Shown piece after piece: positions 31,637 to 43,883 of a stretch of 64,000 bases of DNA (the first letter of the stretch is position 1; every line of letters starts with the position of its first letter). This stretch comes from Trissonchulus latispiculum (lineage: Eukaryota; Nematoda; Enoplea; Enoplida; Ironidae), in assembly GCA_030248195.1 (NCBI GenBank), contig JASAND010013578.1, positions 1 through 64,000 on the forward strand. The letters are read 5' to 3'. The notes under the pieces are model-generated. The model was given only the letters and a program-made list of their open reading frames with translations. It ran no database searches and was not told the origin of the DNA. The position numbers were made by a program, and so were the translations under genes.

Positions 31637-32231
31637 CAGACATGTGCAGGAGGGGAAGTTTTTTGGGGGAGGGTGCACCGGCATCCAAATTTTTCCGGTT
31701 TTTGCCAGTGTTTTTTCGGGGGGGGGGGGTAGGGACTAGGGTTGATCCGATAAGAAATTAACCGGGCCGGGCTCGGGCCTAAGTTATCAGCCGGGCCCGG
31801 GCCGGGCCGGAGCCCAGGGCCCACTACTAGGCCCGGAGCCCAATCAAAACCCGGGACTGCTCCTTGGACTGGCTTTAAATCCTCGGGCCCGGTGATAGAC
31901 CCGGACTCCGAAGCTCAGGCCCGCTAAGCCCGCTACTAAGCCCGGCTCAAAGCCCATGCCGCTGCAAGTCCCAGACTCGCAAACTGAATCAGGCAGGCAC
32001 GATGAGCCCAGTAGGCCCGGTAAGCCGGGCAGGCTCGGTGAGTCCAGCCTCTAGAACCGTCCGAGTTCAGCCAGAACCGGGCCGGGCCCGACACAAAATT
32101 TTCCGGGCCCGGCCCAGGGCCTGAAGCCCGCTACACGGCTCGGGTACAGCCCTATTAGGGACCCCCTCTGGGAAGGGTGAGCTTCAGGTCTGGGGAGGGT
32201 GGGTGAAACCCCCCTTCCAACCACATGTATG
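31637..32231. mobile_element. hAT-like MITE, CAKACATGTGC family, with nested hAT
   Basis: The ends are CAGACATGTGC and, at the right, the complement of CATACATGTGG. Flanks GCTCTTAT (31629-31636) and GTTCTTAT (32232-32239) form a 7/8 8-bp target duplication. The same family occurs uninterrupted at 54453-54648 and 59767-59956. A second hAT-like element (31737-32154) is inserted inside. Confidence 0.7.
31737..32154. mobile_element. hAT-like MITE with GGCCCGG motifs
   Basis: 418 bp, ends TAGGGTTG and CAGCCCTA. Flanks GTAGGGAC and TTAGGGAC match at 7 of 8. Palindromic GGGCCCGG clusters fill both subterminal regions. Nested in the element above. Confidence 0.65.
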
Positions 32232-32450
32232 GTTCTTATTACAACTTTACTGACCTAATAAAACAGGCTGACCTCACTGAATGTGCGCGAGCTTTCTCCC
32301 GTTGCCTAGTTTGCTGACATATGCCTATATTGTTCTTAGAAAGCACTGAGCTAGAGTGCGTAACTGACGGATTTAAAGATTTGAAAGCGAAGCTCCTGGC
32401 AGAAATTACTTAAAAACCCGAAAAAGTTTTCTTATTAGGGCACTTGACTA

Positions 32451-33316
32451 TAACTGAAAATGGTCACAGTATAAACTAGCAAACACTACTATTAGTTGGG
32501 TGGACGTTTTAGGATATTATTATATTAAGTGATCGCAAGTACATATATAATAAAGTTAAAAATTCCTTTGTAACAGGTCTCTGCCCTGTATCCCGATCCC
32601 GAGCTCTTTTGTATCCTACATTTTGCAGGACTAGATAGCAAAAGAAGTTTTTCGAGTTAACAAAAGCAAATGTTGTTATGTTAAGTACAACAGTATGTTA
32701 AGCAAACTGTTGTAAGCAGTAATTAGTTTTAGGCAAAATTATTGACCAAAGTGCTATTTAACCGATTATTAGCCGAAACCAATGTTAGATTATATCTAAT
32801 GAATAATCTAATGAATCTAATAATGAGCTAACTGACCTTAATTAATAATTTCAATTAACTAATCTGTGAGAATGAAAGAAAAAACTAAATGTGATAGAAA
32901 CGTGTGTTCCCTACGGTTTGTAGAACGACTGCATGGTTTTAAAGATTCTTTTAATTTCCAATTTCTTTAATCTCAAGAAAGCAGAAGCTACTGAGCCGCT
33001 TGTCATGCCTATGACAGCTTCGATTAATCACCAAAGCTGAAAATGAAACTGAAAGGCTTGAAAAATCACGTTTGATTGAATTTGATTGAATTGATGTTTA
33101 AAAAACTGCCATTTTGGCATGTTTCAGCACCTGACACTGAAACAGAAATTATGAAGAATACAGAAATGGAACTGAAATTGAGTTAACTTCAGTCGACCAT
33201 TGAATCTGAAAATAATTTCAGCTCTTGCTTGGACTGAAAGTATCGACAATTTCAGTCTACGCTTGGACTGAAAGTGGTAATTTCATGATACGCTCATCCT
33301 GAAAACTGTAGTTTAA
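32451..33316. other. Intergenic, no gene seen
   Basis: AT-rich. At 33030-33290 scattered CTGAAA/TTTCAG motifs recall the MITE family at 21082 and 57379, but I found no matching ends. Confidence 0.35.
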
Positions 33317-36300
33317 GGTGGTGGTATGTTTTTATCAGTGTTTTTATGGTGACTCTTTGCAACTCTATAACTTTCGCAATTTTGAGAGTTGGAAAGAGCT
33401 TTATAAATTCGAACATATACACGAAATTTCGCAACTTTGCATTGACTTCTCTCGCAACTACAAAAGTTTTAGATCAAACCAAGAAACATGCCCGTGTGTA
33501 ATAGTGCGAATTTTTATCCTGCTAAAAATAACGCAAATCCATTGGGTAGTTTTTGAGATATCGATGTTCAAAACGAAACAGTAGCAGTTTTGCCAATATC
33601 GCTTTTCGGCCAAATCTCTTGCTTAAAATAACAGGCACTGGTAAAATGTGCAGTGAGACTGTGTATCGACCCAGTATAAATAAACCAAAAATGTCAGCGA
33701 GATTTGGCAGTAGTAGTATAGGGCGGCCGTTTCTAGCAGCAATCCCAATCCCAAACTTTCCCTCCTACTCCTCCCGCCCATTGAGCATAGGTTTCCTAGT
33801 TTATGTACTGCATGACGTCACCCAGAGTTGGAAGTGGGTCGAAATCTCGTGACCGCGAGTACCCGCGACCCGGGGACCCCTGACCCGCGACCCGCGACCC
33901 ATTGAGATTTTGACGACCAACTTGACCACTTCTTTAATTTGGACATTTTCACACATTTAAGTACTCTATACCATGCATCGAGTAAAATTAACCTTTTAAA
34001 CATGAACATAGTGAAGTATTCAAACTTTCAAACAAAAATTTGGCAAGTTAAAACCTAACTCCATTAGATTTCGTCTTCGTTTTCTGTAGTTCTGAGCAAA
34101 CTATGCTATCGCAAAAATGTTGGGACCTCGATCTGTCACTAGAGTCAGTATTTAGGCAACGTTATGAAGATAAATTGCATTTGCTTGTAGCAATTTCATA
34201 AAAGTTCTGCCCCCATTCTGGTTAATTTTTTTACATCTGCGTGGCGGCTACCGCAGGAGTATTTATATATTACTGTCCATTTCTAACTTGGATATGATAG
34301 CAAACTACCATTTTAGTGGTTTATATTATACACATTATTTATTAGTACCAAGCGTACATAGTACAAATTAAATTAGGAATGATCATAACTGGTAGAACTA
34401 TGTCGAAATTTTAAGCGTGGCATATAAATATCTACTGGAAGCAGTTCTTTAAGCTCTGCAGGTTGTAGTCAGCTCAGCTCTCAGCATTGTTCTTACAGAA
34501 ACAGTTTGCCAGTCAATCAGTGGCATTAAAGGCTTTCAGTGATAATAAAATATTTATGCCAATAAGTATATTCGGGAAATATTACTGAAATATTTTTGAC
34601 TGAAGATTCACGACAGATTTAATAGAGATATACAATTTTATCATAAAAGTAATATTATAATGCATAAACACACATTCAAAAGAGCCAAAAGTTAAAGAAA
34701 AGTTGAAAAGTTAACATAAATTGTAAATGTTCTGATGAAATTAGCCCAAAATTTAGCGAAAAATTGGTGTGAACAAAAATAACTCTTGACCCGCTCTGAC
34801 CCGCGGGTACCCACTGACCTGAAAGTCGACCCGCGGGTACCCGCGACCGACTTCCAACTCTGACGTCACCACCATTTCGCCTTCCCTTGCTACCCCTCTG
34901 CGTTCTTCTCCAGGGGCCTGGGACCAGGCGTCTGCCCATTAGTGTTTTTGGGTTTTTTAGATTTTTAACATTTTTTGCGTTTCTTTCAAGCATTTATATA
35001 CAGTATACCTACGCATATAATACAGTATATGCATTTAGCCCTTAAGGGGGGGGGCGACCAAACCTTTGCCCCGACTTTGTCCGATTGGCCTACTGTTTGG
35101 CGAAGTTAAAGAGCATGGGTGTGGTCAAAAAATACTTGGTCGTTGGTTCTTAGCTGCCTTCCAGCCATGTGCTGCCGTCGCGTTTATGTGCCCGACCAGC
35201 CCTTTTTCACAACAACCAACATAATTAATTAAAAATCTTTGCTGGATGTAAGCCCCTAGCTTCAAGCTTGTCATTGGCCAATATGATTTTGCATATGTGC
35301 CCCTATGTGCGAAAAAATACTAGACGTCTGTATCTTATCTGCATCTAAGGGAATTACTGTTCAAAGTTGAAGTTTCGGCAAAAATTTGAAAATTTTTGTC
35401 TAACGAAAGGAATATTTTATTACTGGAGCGAGCTATAAGGCTGTAATTTGGCACAAAAGGAGGCATTATAGGAGTACTCATTTGTGCCAAATGGCAAGAA
35501 ATTCTGCCGCGTGAAAAAATTTTTATGTCAACTTTAATCTTCAAAAATTGCCAAAATCGCCTTTTCTGGGCAATAGTACAATAAATGTTTTCTTGTGCCA
35601 TGCTATGAAGGACATATGAGCCGAGGGACTTTTTTTGGTTTTGGCTCACAACCCTCAATGCTCCAGAAAATCCGCCAAATGTGCGGTGACACGAAATTTC
35701 GCAACTTTGTATTCAGTTTTCTCGCAACTGGATTTGTATTAGCTCAAACCAAGAAAAATGTCCCTCCAACATGGTGCGAATTTTCATCAGGCCAAATTCA
35801 CACAGATTCATTGGGTAGTTTTTGAGAAATCGATGTTCAAAACAAAATAATAGCAGTTTTACCAAAATGGTTTTTCGGCCAAATAAGGTTAAGGCTTAAG
35901 GCCAGTTTAAGGCAAGGAATCCCACCTAATAGACATTGACAAAATGGGCAATTAGAACGCGTATCGATTGAGTATAAACAAACGTAAATTGTCAGTACCA
36001 TTTGGCAGTAATTTTGAAAAACTGATTTCCTCGAAAATGGCGGTTTTTTGACCCCGAAAATGTTGTTCGGTTCATACTGACTTAACCACTGGAGATGCTC
36101 AAAGCTTGTAAAAGCAAAAATGTTCGTTTTGTACCCTATTTCCATCCATAACAACCGATCTGATGTATCGACTATTTACTGAGAGTATAATACCAAAAAC
36201 CGAAAATTCTTATCTTTTCACCTTAAAATGTGGGACTTGTCCCAGGATGTTAAAGAGCACCAAAACAGCACAATTGGAAAGTTCAAAGCATATTCATAAA

Positions 36301-36347
36301 GAATTGAAGCCTATAGGGTCAAATTTACACAAAAGGAAACTACCACC
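33317..36347. mobile_element. TTAA-flanked element cluster with nested hAT
   Basis: TTAA followed by GGTGGTGGTATG at 33313 and an inverted GGTGGTAGTTTCC next to TTAA at 36348-36351 suggest piggyBac-like TTAA targets. A segment of about 110 bp near 33500-33620 recurs as a direct repeat at 35775-35885 (shared ATTGGGTAGTTTTTGAGA and TTTTTCGGCCAAAT), so at least two related copies are present. The hAT element at 33823-34862 is inserted here. No transposase is visible. Confidence 0.45.
33823..34862. mobile_element. hAT-like element with GACCCGCG motifs
   Basis: 1040 bp, ends CAGAGTTGGAAGT and its complement ACTTCCAACTCTG. Perfect 8-bp target duplication ACGTCACC (33815-33822, 34863-34870). Clusters of GACCCGCG lie just inside both ends. 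The middle is AT-rich and has no transposase. Confidence 0.85.
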
Positions 36348-36351
36348 TTAA

Positions 36352-36835
36352 GGCGGGGGGCAACTAAACTTTTGCCCAAACATGTATCGATTTGATTCAT
36401 TCTTGGCATGCATATAAAGCATGTGCTTGGGCAAAAAGAATCCACTCGTTGGCTGTTAGCTGCTTTCCTATGACTCGCTATGCTTCGAAGAACCTGCCCG
36501 ATCCCCCGATTTTGGCGACACCCAATATAGATGTTCAAAAATTTCTCAGAGCTGTTGTGTCCAATAAAAACATTTACGCTTTTACACAACAAGAGAAGGC
36601 ATATTGGACTGCATGTACATTGCATTAGCTTTAGTGTAGCCCAAACGGTTGGAGAGCACTGCTAGCTTAAACTTGAAGAACCGCCAAAAATTTGGAAAAT
36701 TTTGATTGCCGAATTAAACAATTTAACGGGGGTGCAAGCCCGGAAGCTAACACGTAGTGTGAACACAGACTCCAAAGGTCTTCAAAATCGTGCCAAACAT
36801 GAAGGAGAGTAGTAATAGGTGATAAAATAATGTAA
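36352..36835. other. MITE-related repeat
   Basis: The stretch 36350-36480 resembles 35034-35180 as a direct repeat: both begin TTAAGG with a G run, then an ACYAAACYTTTGCC-type line and later GTTGGYT. Likely members of one element family. No gene seen. Confidence 0.4.
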
Positions 36836-37972
36836 TTTTGGGGGTTTATGAGGTTGTGGAGGGAAGTTGGGGGATGTTGTGGAGGAAAATTGGGGAGAGG
36901 TTTTTGGGTTGTGGAAGTATAATTGGAGGGTGGAGTTTGTGGTTGTGGAGTTGGGGAAGGATTTTGAGGTTATGGAGGAGGTAACCGGAACTACGGTAGA
37001 ACCAAGGTCAGTTTTTAAAGTTGACCCTTAGGATTTTTGCAAATTTTTATCTCAAACTTTAATCTAAGAAATTAGAGAGCCATCATTTTTATCCAAATTT
37101 TGTCAGTTTATCTTTTTGCGTAGGGTCTGATAGATTGCTGCAGTTAAGATTTTGCAGTGATTGGTGTACAATACATTGTGTTTTTCTTATTTGTGAAGTA
37201 CTGGCTTACTTGTAGGCCAACATTTATGGGGAGAGGGTGTCTCGTAGAAGCGTGAGGTAATGCTTGCTTTAGGAAGCTTTCTTTAATTTGATACCCATCA
37301 TGCATGGGTGCCAGCTGTGTATAGTATTAGCTAATGCAAGCATTAAGGCAATGCTTGCAATTAGACTGCGCTTTATAAGTGCTTTCATTTGCAGTTTGGT
37401 ATTAAAAAGGTTTATTTTATTTCCCAACCATGTTGGGTATCAAATCTGTTTAATGCATAATACAAAAGCCGAGCTTACAAGATGCTTACAAGATACAAGC
37501 TGACAAGATGCCGGATGCTGGATGATGCAGTATAACAAATGATATCATTGGAATCATATAATCACAATAATACTAATAATTGCCATTAAATGGCTCTCAT
37601 ATTAATGTGGTTGTTTCTCTGAGACATAAAACCCCAGGAATCATAACACGTCTCAGGGAAAAAATTGTGAGGACGCCGCCGCTCTGCTCTTCGAGCACGA
37701 AACCTGAAACACAAATACACATTCAGCTACATTTAGGGTACATTAACATGCAGATATTTCCCTAAGAAGCAATGAACAAAGGAAGGTGAGGAGAAAAAAG
37801 GGTCAAAGAGACCGAGACCGCGACTGCTAAGCATGGTATTCAACTCGCCTAAATAGCTCATATATTTCATCTTCCGCAAAGTACCTTAATAGCTCACAGC
37901 ACCGCTCACAGCACAAATTAGCTTAATAATTAGTTAATAGCTCATATTTAATGGGTATGTCAGCGTTAGCTC

Positions 37973-39710
37973 GCTGTGGAGTTAAAGCTGACATACCCAT
38001 AATACATAAAAATCATTAAATCAAAATTTACCAAGTTTTTGTTGGTGATCAATTAGGACCCATTTGATATACGCGCCACCTCCCTCCTCTGTACTCCACC
38101 CACCACCTACTCCAGCTGAATGACCTCCAGCACCACCTCCACCTCTGGGACTCCATCCACCACAGCCCTCGCTCCAGCAGTCTGAGCCACTTCCACTCCA
38201 CGACAAGTTGGGTCGACGACTCAATGTCGACCTCATCTCGCTCAGCCGCCGCCCACAGGCGTCTCCCAGCTTCCGGCGGCATACATCTCGTTCCCGTTTA
38301 AGGAAAAAAGGTTCTCCATTCTGTCAAATCTGTTTGAGTGCCCAATCTTATGACAGAACGGTATCTCCGCCTGTCTGCGTTTGGCACAGCCATTCAGCTT
38401 TCATAATCCTAGTGGTGTCCGTTTGTGCCGCCTTATAAAGTACGGCCTCCTTAGCAGTAGCTTGTGGTTCTGACTTCTGACAGGTGGCGACAGTATTCAC
38501 TACAACGTGGGCGTCCTGGCGTCTGAGACGAGCTACCCAATATACAGCTTGCGCACATCTTTTGGAAGTCGGGTCACCTAAAATAAATAAACAGCATCCA
38601 TGTGCACAGAAGTTTTAACTTGCCTAGATTGGATTGAATTAATCGTAATCTTAATCGTAATAATTAAGCCAATAAAGTTTAGAAAAGAGCAAACGAACAT
38701 GGAACATATGAAACATAACCACACACTGATCAGCCGCTGTGGAGTTAAAGCTGACATACCCATAATACATAAAAATCATTAAATCAAAATTTACTTAGTA
38801 TTTGTTGGTGATCAATTAGGACCCATTTGATATGCGCCACCTCCCTCCCCACGCTAACTCGCACCTCCCTCCCCTGTACTCCACCCACCACCTGCTCCAC
38901 CTGACCTCCAGCATCACCTTCACCTTCGTTTCCATCCACCTCAGCCCTCCCCCCACCACTCTGAGCCACCCCCCCGACAAGTTGGGTCGACGACTCAATG
39001 TCGACCTCATCTCGCTCAGCCGTCGCCCACAGGCGTCTCCCAACTTCCGGCGGCATACATCCGCTATAATCCAAAGCCAGGATTTTTAGATCTTGAGCGG
39101 TACGCTCGAGGTAGGCCATACTCGCATTTATTACCCCCGCCATATAATAAATTCTAAACAAAAACAAACCTATTGTACACTCCATTGTGCGGATGTTTTA
39201 GTGCAAATTTTTGATTTGGCAATATACCGTGGCCTGTATCCTGGCCTCCACCTCAGCTCCATCCCCCACCAACAGAAGGCCTACCAACCACGGCCAGCGG
39301 AACCATCTTGAGCCTTTGTAGTTATCACCTGCATCCCACTTTGATATAGCAATTCACAATGTCGACCTCAACTCGCACAGCCACCAGCCACAGGCGTTTC
39401 CCAACTTCCATTCATCTGCCATAATCCAAAGCCAGGATTTTCAGTTCTTTACATGTACACTGAAGGGAGGCTATACTAGCATTAATTACCTCCGCCATAT
39501 AGTAAATTCTAAACAAAAACAAACCTATTGTACACTCCATTGTGCGGATGTTTTAGTGCAAATTTTTGATTTGGCAGTATACCGTGGCCTGTATCCTGGA
39601 CTCCATCTCAGCTCCATCCCCACCAACAGAAGGCCTACCAACCACGGCCAGCGGAACCATCTCGAGCCTACACACACAACCCCTCTCAACCTCAATCCAC
39701 CACTCCCCAT
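37973..39710. repeat. Duplicated blocks with recurring minus-strand ORF
   Basis: A block of about 320 bp (37973-38290) recurs at 38738-39065, and another of about 170 bp (39128-39305) at 39490-39665. Sequence near 38310-38400 and 38585-38735 recurs at 41668-41745 and 41830-42052. The blocks are diverged by several percent with indels. They could be segmental duplications or an unclassified transposon. Confidence 0.6.
38784..39185 (-). CDS. Hypothetical protein, best copy of a duplicated ORF
   Basis: A 133-codon minus-strand ORF with an ATG at 39185. The middle contains DLKILALDYSG and GRRLWATAERDEVDIESS, and the rest is Gly/Glu-rich repeat-like sequence. Related, broken versions lie at 38021-38282 and about 39340-39510. 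Repetition in three neighbouring copies suggests either a duplicated exon or a mobile-element ORF. I do not recognise the family. Confidence 0.3.
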   Translation of the reverse strand: MECTIGLFLFRIYYMAGVINASMAYLERTAQDLKILALDYSGCMPPEVGRRLWATAERDEVDIESSTQLVGGVAQSGGGRAEVDGNEGEGDAGGQVEQVVGGVQGREVRVSVGREVAHIKWVLIDHQQILSKF

Positions 39711-40985
39711 CCGCCGCCTTCATCCGATTACTCAGGCGAAGACGACGAGCTGGTTACTGGTTACCCATCCTGGTTACTAATTTCTGTGCTTAACGCAGAT
39801 ACTCCTTATCGGATTCCAAGATTTCGATAACCCTGAAAAGTAGCCTTCTGTCGGCAGAAGGCATTGCCGGGTTTCGGACAAATAGTCGTCCAAGATCATC
39901 GGCTAAGCTACGACGCGAATTTTCCACAATAAAAATTTCTTGTTCTGCAGACATAACGGAAATCTAAAATTTTGATACAATGAACAGTTAGCTGTTTTTA
40001 CTATAGAACATTTCGAACTGGATACTCTTAAAATAAATTGTATGAGGCTAGATGCCTTGGTTGCGGAAATGGATCCAGATCCAACAATAGATCAACTTTA
40101 CAGTTTCCATTGTTATGGCTCCGCTGGGAATATTATTGTATTGTAAACCAATCACTGCAAAACCGTAACTGCAACAAACGCTCAAACCCGACGCAAAAAG
40201 ATAAACAGACAAAATTTCGAAAATCGTTTTGAGCGCGGTCTGTTCTAATTTCTTAGATTAAAGTTTGAGATAAAATTTTGCAGAAATCCTAAAAGAAGGC
40301 AATCTACACACTAAACAGTGACAGCAATTACTCAAAACCAAACTAAACTCCGTTAATAATAGTTTCTTACCTTTGGGCAAGATGTTCGAGTCCATTTTCA
40401 TTAAAAATATCATTAATATAAACAGGGGGACCACGCACATAAAATTCAAAAACTGTATTTAGTCCCAGACAAAACCACGCGCAAGAAAACAAGAATTCTT
40501 GCAAGACTATCGACGTCACCAAAATTGGAAATGCAAAATTGGCAAGTGTAAACTTGTCTACAACTAAGACAAGGAATAGACAAGTTCAAAACTTGTCTAA
40601 GATTAAAAAATAAAAAATATGTCTGTCAAGAAACAAACATTGTGAAAAATACTGTTAATAAATAATAATGTCACTGACAAATGAATGTTTTGCTAAGTTG
40701 TCGTAGTTTGTATGACATTTGTTCGCTTTTTTGGCAAAGTTGTCTTTTTATTTCAACTAAAAGAAAAGAAAAGCTTTATTTTTGAATTCCCCGACCCTGA
40801 AAGCTCCCTAGATAAATTTTCCAGACGAAAAGGGTCAACTTTGAAAATTGACCTTGGGTGGACTGTGTCTCAGGTAATCTCTTCCACAACGTCAAAGAAC
40901 CTTCCCCCAACTATACAACCACAAACTCCATCCCCCAATTATACCTCCACAGCCTTATAAACCTCCCACAATTTTCATGTTTTTG

Positions 40986-42973
40986 CTGACATTATTACGC
41001 CAGTGCAACAACTGGCTTGCGCTGTCTGCTGCCTTTGCTTCTTCCGTCCAGATTCAACTTAGAAATGTAGACAAAAATATTGTACACTGTCAAATTTAAC
41101 AAACTCAAATAACAGGTACCCATGTTTATTACATACGTGCATTCTCTTAAATTATAAACTATGCTATATTCTCTTATTGTTTGCAGTTCCACGGGTGTAC
41201 ACGATTATTCTAGCTCAGCAACACTGGTACTAACTTGATTAAGATTAATATTTGTGTGTTAAATATACATCTGGTAGATTTCAAACATCATATTCTGCTG
41301 AAACCACTTTCGATCTTCATTGTATACTGACAAATTGTTATTCTAATTTCACTTAACAAGAACAAAACGTTCCAACAAACTCTTTTTTCTCGGATCCACA
41401 GCATCTGTGCTCAGCGTTTGTACCACTGCGACTCCCTGAAATAAGTTAATATACTTAATGCCTTGTTCAGTTTTAACAATCCGCCGTGAAATGAAGACAC
41501 CTAGAATATTGTTATTTTCAGTTTCTATCAGAGATAATTTGATTAATTTACCCTCTTATCCACTCCTCAAGATGATTGTCCGGTTAATGGTCAGATAAGT
41601 TAAACTTTTTACCTATTGTTTTGGGTTAATAAACTAGCTTACTCCAGTTCTCGTTTAAAGAAAACGTGTTCTCCATTATGTCAAATCTGTTTGAGTGTCC
41701 AATCTCATGACAGAACGGTATCTCCGCCAGTCTGCGTTTGACACAGGAGGCAAATATTTGACACCATATAGGGCTATTTGCCGAGCCGACCCAATATTGA
41801 GCTCGCGCATTTCTGGAAGTCGGGTCACCTAAAATAAATAAACAGCAGTCTTTTACATAGAAGTTTTAACTTGCCATTTCATTCGATTCCGCCACTTCAC
41901 TTTTCGGAGGAGCCTTCACGGCTTCCTAAAAACGTCATACATTCGATTAAATTGATCGTAATCTTAATCATAATAATTAAGCCAATTAAGTTTATTAAAG
42001 AGAAAACGAATATGGAACACATGAAACATAACCACACACTGATCAGCCGCGAAATCAAAAATTTAAGGTTTAATATCAATTCCCTTAACCAAGTCCCTAA
42101 TCAGTTCAATGAAATCAGTGGACACGTGTTAACAAACAAATCTTATCAGTATTATTCCTGGCCCATGAGGCACCGACAGCATCCAACGACGTCTTCTACT
42201 CTGTGTTACCTGTTCTCTTCTTAGCTATAACCATAGCAGTCGCATTTGCATTTTGGGAGAAAATACAAGTAGCCTGGATATTTACAGGATTAAACACAAA
42301 ACACTGTGAGAAATTTCCAATAATTGTTTTGAAAAAGAAGCCTTAAATTGCAATATCTAGCCCCAGCTTCAAATCCAAAGATGTTCATCACGTCTAGTAG
42401 CTTGTCTAGGCCATTCTTCAACATTGTCGTATCCGCTGTCGTTGGACGACATTTTATCGCACAACCTATCGGCGTGGGAAAAATGTGACAATGATATGGC
42501 AGATTTATCAATTTTGTTGATCTTTCATGTAGGAAAGAAAATAATTGCTATCAATTCTGGTAATCTTTTGCGTGGGCGAAGCCTATTATCCACAATAAAT
42601 GTGCCTTTGTAACCTTAAAAGTTTCGTGCAGTATTTGAATTTAACAAATTATACCAGAGCTTTCCAAATGAAGGGGCTGACTTTATGCACTGGTTGCCTA
42701 AAACGTTGTACTGTTTTTAAATATTTTGAAAGCTGTAAATGTTATTAATTGTACTACTAATCAGTTGCGTGACAAGCAGACTAGATGAAAAAGCAGATAA
42801 ACAGCTAAACACCTAGATAGTTATGAGGATTGTCATCGGCTGATGCGTATGTGTTATTCCCTTATAATGAACACTCACATGTTTCGACAGATTCCAGCTT
42901 GCATTTCCTACATCTTTTGATCCATTCTAGGTAACGTGCTACCTGTGCTTAAAATCTTTCGGCAAACATCAAA
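40986..42973. other. Intergenic with repeat copies
   Basis: Contains the second copies of repeat blocks found at 38310-38735 (here 41668-42052). An ORF at 41871-42224 lies across this repeat and has no known domain. Otherwise no gene is seen. Confidence 0.35.
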
Positions 42974-43345
42974 ATGAGCCTAAACAGAGAAATATTGCCT
43001 AAACACGTTTTCACTGCGGTAATAACACTGTGTCTTGTAGGGATCATTTCTTTAAACATTTGGCTTTGGAGTAGAAGTTGTGTGGAGCCACTTCGTTTAG
43101 ACTATCAACCTGACGGAAGAATACGGATCTCCAAACAAGGCGAACACAATTGCAACTGTCTACCTCAGTTTAATGCAATGTTTGACTTATACTACGAGTG
43201 CTCAGCAGGGAGTTGTGTAAATCCCACAGTTAAGCACTGTCCCTTCATTTTAGAGGTATTCAATTTTCAGCTTTGTCTTAACGTTAATATAAACGTAGAA
43301 AGCGCGTACCTCGATGAGGATCTAAATTACAGAAAGCTAGCTTAA
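42974..43345 (+). CDS. Small single-pass membrane protein, unknown
   Basis: A 123-residue ORF with ATG in a fair context. A hydrophobic segment at about residues 12-30 (FTAVITLCLVGIISLNIWLW) would be a signal anchor. The rest has eight cysteines (SCVEPL, HNCNCLPQ, YYECSAGSCVNP, KHCPF, LCLN), suggesting an extracellular disulfide-bonded domain. It may be one exon of a larger gene. No family recognised. Confidence 0.4.
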   Translation: MSLNREILPKHVFTAVITLCLVGIISLNIWLWSRSCVEPLRLDYQPDGRIRISKQGEHNCNCLPQFNAMFDLYYECSAGSCVNPTVKHCPFILEVFNFQLCLNVNINVESAYLDEDLNYRKLA

Positions 43346-43533
43346 TGATTTGTATTCCTTGTAACTTTCTCTACTTTAAGCATCCAGTTATGTGTACTGT
43401 TTTCGCCCCGACAAAAGCAGGAAATACTACATTCGTGTCAAAACTTGCTAAAAACTCACATAGACTGATAAAACCTCCGTGAAAAGGGCTATTTGGTGTT
43501 TTACGGAGTGGCAGACGGTCTACGAGAAAAATT

Positions 43534-43883
43534 AATGCAGAGTTTATGGAAGGTTTACTTGGCTTGGAACAGTTAAAAGGAACCAATCTACTAATTCTTG
43601 GCGATCTTATGGACGTTGTAAAAAAGGGCTAACCTGGTTAGGCTGTGAACCTGAGGATGCCTCACTCGTCTTGCCATGTCATACACATTACCCAGGTTTT
43701 TTTTATGATAAACAAAGAACTTTAAATTGCCAATGTATTGTTTTGTGGAAAAACCCAGCCGGCAAGCTAACTGCAATGAATCTAGCCCGACAAATGCTTC
43801 CACCCAGCACAGTGGTGGAATTTTTCCTGGATTTATATCCAAGTTTTTCGAAAGTGAGTGCTATTTTGAAGAGCAATAAATGA
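43534..43883 (+). CDS. Possible Cys-containing exon, unknown
   Basis: A frame open for about 116 codons to a TAA/TGA-type stop at 43883. It has cysteines at regular intervals (GRCKKG, LGCEPED, LPCHTHY, LNCQCIV). The composition is more protein-like than its neighbours. It lacks an early ATG, so it could be an exon or a pseudogene of a secreted protein. It lies 190 bp after the small membrane protein gene. Confidence 0.25.

Larger units (their letters stand above)
29728..32450. mobile_element. TA-target DNA transposon hosting nested insertions
   Basis: The ends are TAGTCAAGTGCCCTAATAAG and its exact complement, with TA on each side as in Tc1/mariner-pogo elements. The internal sequence has many scattered TTCTTAT/ATAAGAA motifs. 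After removing the nested copia (30082-31626) and hAT (31637-32231) elements only about 580 bp remain, so the host element is a MITE with no transposase. Confidence 0.75.
36836..40985. repeat. Long imperfect inverted repeat pair around 4 kb
   Basis: The G/T-rich left arm (36836-37080) recurs inverted at the right in two pieces: 40235-40290 (AAAGTTTGAGATAAAATTTT) and 40780-40980 (C/A-rich). These could be terminal repeats of a transposon, with an insertion of about 500 bp splitting the right arm. No transposase was recognised between them. Confidence 0.45.
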
